Positions 60,488-64,000 of a DNA stretch of 64,000 nucleotides are shown here, piece after piece; the stretch's first letter is position 1; each line of letters opens with the position of its first letter. The notes beneath the pieces were generated by a model. The model was not told the DNA's origin and made no database searches. It saw only the letters and a program-made list of their open reading frames with translations. The stretch is from JAIBJN01 sp963775395. Its GTDB lineage: Bacteria > Actinomycetota > Thermoleophilia > Gaiellales > Gaiellaceae. The DNA lies in the NCBI GenBank assembly GCA_963775395.1, contig CAVZIX010000020.1, forward strand, positions 248,001-312,000, given 5' to 3'. The position numbers and the translations under genes were made by a program.

Positions 60488-60625
60488 TCGCAGTCGCTTT
60501 CATCGACGAGGAGGTCGGCGGGATCGAGTGAGGACTCGCAGCCCGGAGGGTTCACGCCACCAGCGGCGCGACCCGTGGTCGGTGGGAAGAGTGCCGCCGG
60601 CACCCGCGCCGGCGGCACGCTTCTG

Positions 60626-60794
60626 CTACGGGACGATCTGGTCGGCGTCGTCGCACCCGGTCGCCGTGGAGCCTGAGCCGTCACGATTGAGGATCGAGAC
60701 ATCCGACGACATCGAGGCCTTCAGCACCTCGCGGTCCTCGAGGTAGCGAAGGCCGAACACCGGGCTCACCTGCTCCTCAGTCAACTTGTACCAT
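60626..60794 (-). CDS. Candidate ATP-grasp-modified RiPP precursor peptide
   Basis: A reverse-strand small gene of about 56 codons. From ATG 60794 a one-base change is needed to reach KLTEEQVSPVFGLRYLEDRE (GGAAAG lies just upstream). The rest is VLKASMSSDVSILNRDGSGS and TATGCDDADQIVP, TAG at 60626-60628. The leader VFGLRYLED resembles the recognition helix of grasp-target leaders (PFGLRYLE; PFFARFLE in microviridins). The tail offers Ser/Thr donors and three Asp acceptors for cross-links. It lies 139 bp upstream of the ATP-grasp gene on the same strand. The match to known precursor families is from memory. Confidence 0.55.
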
Positions 60795-61018
60795 CAGCTT
60801 TCCTTCTTGTCGGGGGCTCGTCGAGCCCGTCGACAAGGAAGGCGTGACACCACCGTGACATCGCACGGAACGGCTTCCGGCGCGATGGCCTCCCAGCCTG
60901 TGGTCTCCACCGTTGGGGCCGTCGCCACCGAAGTGGAACACGCAGTCGTCCGCCAGGTCTGCCAACGCCCCGTCGAGATCGCCCTTGTTGAACGACTCGT
61001 TTACACGTTGCGGACATG
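60781..61018 (-). CDS. SnoaL/NTF2-like protein, short or frameshifted
   Basis: From ATG 61018, MSATCKRV then, in a neighbouring frame, NESFNKGDLDGALADLADDC and VFHFGGDGPNGGDHRL. FNxGDLDGALxxLADDCVFHF is the start of a SnoaL-like fold. About 75 residues are readable against 120 expected, so the remainder is lost to frame errors or the gene is degraded. It overlaps the start of the candidate RiPP precursor. Role unknown. Confidence 0.45.
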
Positions 61019-61111
61019 GCGACGCTTGGATGCTCGGCGGCGATGCGGCCGTGCTGTTCGACGTGCACGTGCTCGCTGCGGCCGTCGCACTGGGCTGTGT
61101 AGAGTTGGGCG

Positions 61112-61551
61112 GTGGCGTCCGAGGCGAAGATCGGTGCCTACGTCGGCGGGCGTGGACACGTTCATCGACGCGGTGCGGGTCGAGCACCGACAGTACGACA
61201 CGCGAGAGCTGTGCGAGCTCATGCGGTCGGTCACTGGCGAGCCGCCGCTGATGTGTGGGGCCCGAGCGTTTCGTCGGGTTCGGCTCGTACCACTATCGCT
61301 ACGCGAGCGGCCGCACGGGCGACGCCCCGCTGGCTGCGTTCTCGCCCCGCAAGGCCAACCTCGTCGTGTACCTGGTCGGCGGCTTCAAGGACCAATATCC
61401 CAAGCTGTGGAGAAGCTTAGACCCACACCACCGGCAAGGCCTGTCTCTACCTGAAGCGGCTCGGCGACGTCGACCTCGACCATGCTACCGCCAGCTCGTC
61501 GAACGGTCGATGCGGGTCGGTCGGGGCGTCGACAAGGCCAGCCGTAGGTAA
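61112..61551 (+). CDS. DUF1801 protein, frameshifted
   Basis: GTG 61112, VASEAKIGAYVGG; after a frame change VDTFIDAVRVEHRQYDTREL, CELMRSVTGEPPLM, MGPERFVGFGSYHYRYASGR, APLAAFSPRKANLVVYLVGG, KACLYLKRLGDVDL-type residues and QLVERSMRVG. The order (MWGPSxxGFGxYHYRYASGR, FSPRKANLVVYL) is the DUF1801/YdhG fold, related to frataxin-like domains. About 140 residues. Divergent from the SnoaL-like gene. Molecular role not known. Confidence 0.75.
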
Positions 61552-61737
61552 TCCTGCCGCCTCGAGGGCGCCTCCGTTCCACCCGCCGCTCGAGCCCGTT
61601 CTGTCCGTCAAGACATCATCACAACGATCGATTGCGACGACGACTCATTCCTCGAAGGCGTTTGCACAGTACCGGTGGCAGCTCCTGCCGAGCGGGCATC
61701 CCCCGGTGTCTCGACCTCATCGAGGAGGCGATCGGCG

Positions 61738-62964
61738 ATGCCGAGCAGCACTTCGTCTACTGACGCGGCGGCAGCACTCGCCGCCTGGCCCCCTGAGCAC
61801 TACGCCGCAGACCCGTTCGCCTTCTGGCAACGACCGCGTCGACAAGCCGGTGTGGTGGAACGACGCGACCAGTTCGTGGCTGATCACCCGCTACGACGAC
61901 GTCCGCGGGTGTTCGCTGACAGCGAGACGTGGTCCAATCGGTTCCACGCCAAGAGCCTCGGCGTCGTGTTCGGGCCGACGATGCTGCAGATCGACAGGCG
62001 GGATCACGTCGTGCGCCGGACGATCGTGGCGCCCGAGGTCGTCGGCAAACGACTCGCCGGCTATCGGGAGCTGATAGCCCGCAACGCCACCGCGTTGATC
62101 GACCGGTTCGTCGTGGGCTCGGCCGACCTCGTGGCGACTACTCGACGTGGCTGCCCGGTCAACGTGATCGTCGACATGCTGGACATCCCGAAGGTCGACC
62201 TGCCGCGATTCCACGGTGGACCCGGCGATGATGGCCGGGCTCGGCCACGGCACCGCCGAACAGCGGGCGGTCGGCATTGCCGCCCACCGGGCGCTGGCCG
62301 AGTACGTGCGGCCGATCGTGCGGGCACGGCGGGCCAAGCCGGGGCCGGACTTCATCTCCAAGATCGTCCACGCCGAGTGCGACGGCGAGCAGCTGACCGA
62401 TGCCGAGGTCGAGGCGTTCATCTCGCTGATGCTGACCGCCGGCGGGGAGACGACGGACAAGGCGCTCGGCAACCTGTGGGCGCAGCTGCTCGCTGCACCC
62501 GATCTGCTGGAGCGCGTCCGTGTCGATCCGGCCCGGTTCGACGACGCCTTCGGCGAGGTGATGCGCCACTCCTCCCGATCCACCGCCAAACCCGCACGGC
62601 GAACGTCGACGTGCCGCTCGGCGACGAGGTGATCAGGGCCGACGACGTCGTGTCGATCTCGATCGGTTCAGCCAACAACGACGAGACGGTGTTCGCCGAG
62701 CCGCGCCGGTTCGACCTCGACCGCCCCGACCTGTGGCGGAGCAAGGAGCTGCGGCACCGTCCTCGATCAGGGTGGCGTGCACGGCCACCTCGGGTTCGGT
62801 CTCGGCAAGCACTTCTGCCTCGGCTACGAGATGGCCGCATGGAGGCCGTCGTGGGCAGCGAGCTGTTGTTGGAGGCCTGCCCGAACATCGAACCGGTCGA
62901 GATCGCCCCGTTCCGCATCGTCGGCGCAACGTGGAGCTCACCACCGGTGCACGTGCGGTTCTGA
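61738..62964 (+). CDS. Cytochrome P450, frameshifted
   Basis: ATG 61738, MPSSTSSTDAAAALAAWPPE, preceded by GAGGAGG. I-helix FISLMLTAGGETTDKALGNL, EVMR of the ExxR motif, NVDVPLGDEVIRADDVVSIS, SANNDETVFAEPRRFDLDRP and the heme loop GFGLGKHFCLGYEM with the cysteine ligand. About 405 residues as for soluble bacterial P450s. Frame changes near 61830, 62215, 62590, 62760 and 62835. It would hydroxylate a hydrophobic substrate with ferredoxin electrons; no ferredoxin is adjacent. No clear link to the RiPP genes, which run the other way. Confidence 0.87.
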   Translation: MPSSTSSTDAAAALAAWPPEHYAADPFAFWQRPRRQAGVVERRDQFVADHPLRRRPRVFADSETWSNRFHAKSLGVVFGPTMLQIDRRDHVVRRTIVAPEVVGKRLAGYRELIARNATALIDRFVVGSADLVATTRRGCPVNVIVDMLDIPKVDLPRFHGGPGDDGRARPRHRRTAGGRHCRPPGAGRVRAADRAGTAGQAGAGLHLQDRPRRVRRRAADRCRGRGVHLADADRRRGDDGQGARQPVGAAARCTRSAGARPCRSGPVRRRLRRGDAPLLPIHRQTRTANVDVPLGDEVIRADDVVSISIGSANNDETVFAEPRRFDLDRPDLWRSKELRHRPRSGWRARPPRVRSRQALLPRLRDGRMEAVVGSELLLEACPNIEPVEIAPFRIVGATWSSPPVHVRF

Positions 62965-63283
62965 GCATCCGAAGTTTCAACGCACCCGGCGGCGACTCTC
63001 GAACGGCGCTCGGGTCTCGGCTCTCGCGGGGGTGGTTTCGCCTGTTGCTGCCCGAGTGGGGCGCTTCCGCCGCTCTCACGTCAACGGGGTGATCGTTACG
63101 AACGACTTTCGAGAGGCCTCACGACCGACTCCTGCGCGATGCGATCGCCTTCGGCTTGGCCAGCACGACTCGCCTTTGCCGCAGAGGCTCTAATTCCGAC
63201 GTGCCGGTTGCGGCCGCCTCATATGCTGAGCATGGATCGAAAGGCTGGCTGGAGTACGGCAGTGCAAGAGGGAGGCAGTGCTA
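62965..63283. other. Intergenic region
   Basis: No convincing gene. It may hold the promoter of the downstream membrane protein; GGGAGG lies just before its GTG. Confidence 0.4.
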
Positions 63284-64000
63284 GTGCCCGACGAGCACCG
63301 TCTTGCTGATTCGGCACCGAATGGCTCGCTGCGTTCCAATCGTGCCGACCTGCCGGCGTGGGCACAACGTTGCCTCACCAGAGCCGATGAGCTCGATGCG
63401 CTGACGAAATGGTCGTGTAACGCCGATGATCCGTTTCCTTCCGGCACGTGCAAGTCCCGGGAGGGGTTGCGCCGAGAGATCTTCAAGCACTTGGACTACG
63501 CCCGTGACGCTGCGCAGCGCCAAGGGCATTGGCCATCGCGCCTTTACTACAGCGGCACGCGAGTCGACACGGCGATGAGCCGTCTCGACTCCGCCGAGGC
63601 GGAGCTGCTGCAGGTGGCTCCCGCCGACTACGTGGTTGGCCAGATGCCCAGCATCCTGAACCACGTCGGACGGCACCTGCAACCGACGGACCAGCGGCGG
63701 ATGGAGGTCGATCGGATCGCTCACCAGCTGACCGTGGCACAGAGCGACACCACAACGACGACGACCCCGAGCGGATGGAATGGCAGCCCACATTCCGACC
63801 TCGCTCGGAAGGCCGCGATCCTCAACGAGTCACGAGGAGCGATCGTCAGCGCAATGCGTGGCGCGAGCTCTGCCGCGCTCCGCGAGCAAATCCGCGTGCG
63901 TAGCTTTCGAAACGTCGTCGTAGCCGCAACCATCGGGATGCTCCTCGTGGCGACTGGCTTGGTGATCCTCGGCGCGGTCAGCCCGACCACGATCCCACTG
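63284..64000 (+). CDS. Hypothetical protein with one C-terminal membrane segment, partial
   Basis: GTG 63284, VPDEHRLADSAPNGSLRSNR, running open to the window end (239 codons). Mostly polar and helical (LTRADELDALTKW, HLDYARDAAQRQG, VDTAMSRLDSAEAELLQVAP), a TTTTTT stretch near residue 160, then ALREQIRVRSFRNVVVAATI and a membrane helix GMLLVATGLVILGAV. The single frame has no disruption. I do not recognise the family. It may be a sensor or membrane-anchored protein continuing beyond the window. Confidence 0.6.
   Translation, partial: MPDEHRLADSAPNGSLRSNRADLPAWAQRCLTRADELDALTKWSCNADDPFPSGTCKSREGLRREIFKHLDYARDAAQRQGHWPSRLYYSGTRVDTAMSRLDSAEAELLQVAPADYVVGQMPSILNHVGRHLQPTDQRRMEVDRIAHQLTVAQSDTTTTTTPSGWNGSPHSDLARKAAILNESRGAIVSAMRGASSAALREQIRVRSFRNVVVAATIGMLLVATGLVILGAVSPTTIPL

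Overview
This window is not one genome. It reads as unpolished long-read (nanopore-type) sequence in which DNA from several soil-type bacteria has been joined. At seven or eight places the text carries the two halves of a nanopore ligation adapter (GCAATACG... and ...TTCGTTCAGCGTATTGCT), usually around a low-complexity run of T, G or TTTG. At each of these places genes stop in mid-domain and the gene content changes. Single-base frameshifts are common throughout, so many proteins below are rebuilt from two or more frames.

Layout. (1) 1-21982, a high-GC actinobacterium that looks like Thermoleophilia/Gaiellales. It has an operon of an alpha-oxoamine-synthase-type PLP enzyme, a GGDEF-EAL protein and an MFS exporter. 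Next comes a 4.5 kb block (hydrolase, membrane protein, LAL regulator) bounded by a 64-bp direct repeat of the 3' part of tRNA-Ser(CGA), then tRNA-Ser(GCT), an ATP-dependent DNA ligase, FabF, two tandem subtilases, a lipoprotein, a HAD phosphatase, a flavin reductase, a coiled-coil protein, a CMD/AhpD-type protein with an in-frame TGA at its active-site cysteine position, and trkA-trkH. (2) 22008-24130, a similar actinobacterium with a DsbA-like protein and a methylamine-dehydrogenase-like set (MauE, MauD and cysteine-rich light-chain-like proteins). (3) 24211-28278, Acidobacteria-like: sensor kinase, response regulator, VOC protein and a radical SAM protein. (4) 28356-32270, Planctomycete-like: the end of a type I-G csb2 gene, a CRISPR array of 10 repeats, a DUF1016-like gene and a transposase fragment. 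(5) 32271-33408, proteobacterial nirB/nirD pieces. (6) 33409-35672, an unidentified membrane protein. (7) 35820-44712, Planctomycete (Gemmata-like): DUF1549/DUF1553, DUF1501, PQQ-repeat protein, phosphoesterase, sulfatase and polysaccharide lyase. (8) 44854-47700, an actinomycete fmt-rsmB-rpe-[FMN riboswitch]-ribD operon. (9) 47768-55617, a fold-back read: 3.9 kb (MFS, adk, map, rpmJ, rpsM, rpsK, rpsD) followed by its own reverse complement, turning at 51716/51717. (10) 55673-59396, a GH4 glycosidase end, a URO-D-type methyltransferase and a sugar ABC transporter. (11) 59439-64000, Acidimicrobiia-like: an ATP-grasp ligase with a short candidate RiPP precursor, SnoaL-like, DUF1801, cytochrome P450 and a membrane protein.

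The observations most worth following are the candidate selenoprotein (18833-19438) with a SECIS-like hairpin, the ATP-grasp/RiPP pair (59501-60794), the I-G CRISPR array with CpG-saturated spacers (30216-30925), and the tRNA-Ser-bounded block (4946-9587). Gene order should be trusted only within a segment. Taxon names are inferences from gene content and protein resemblance.
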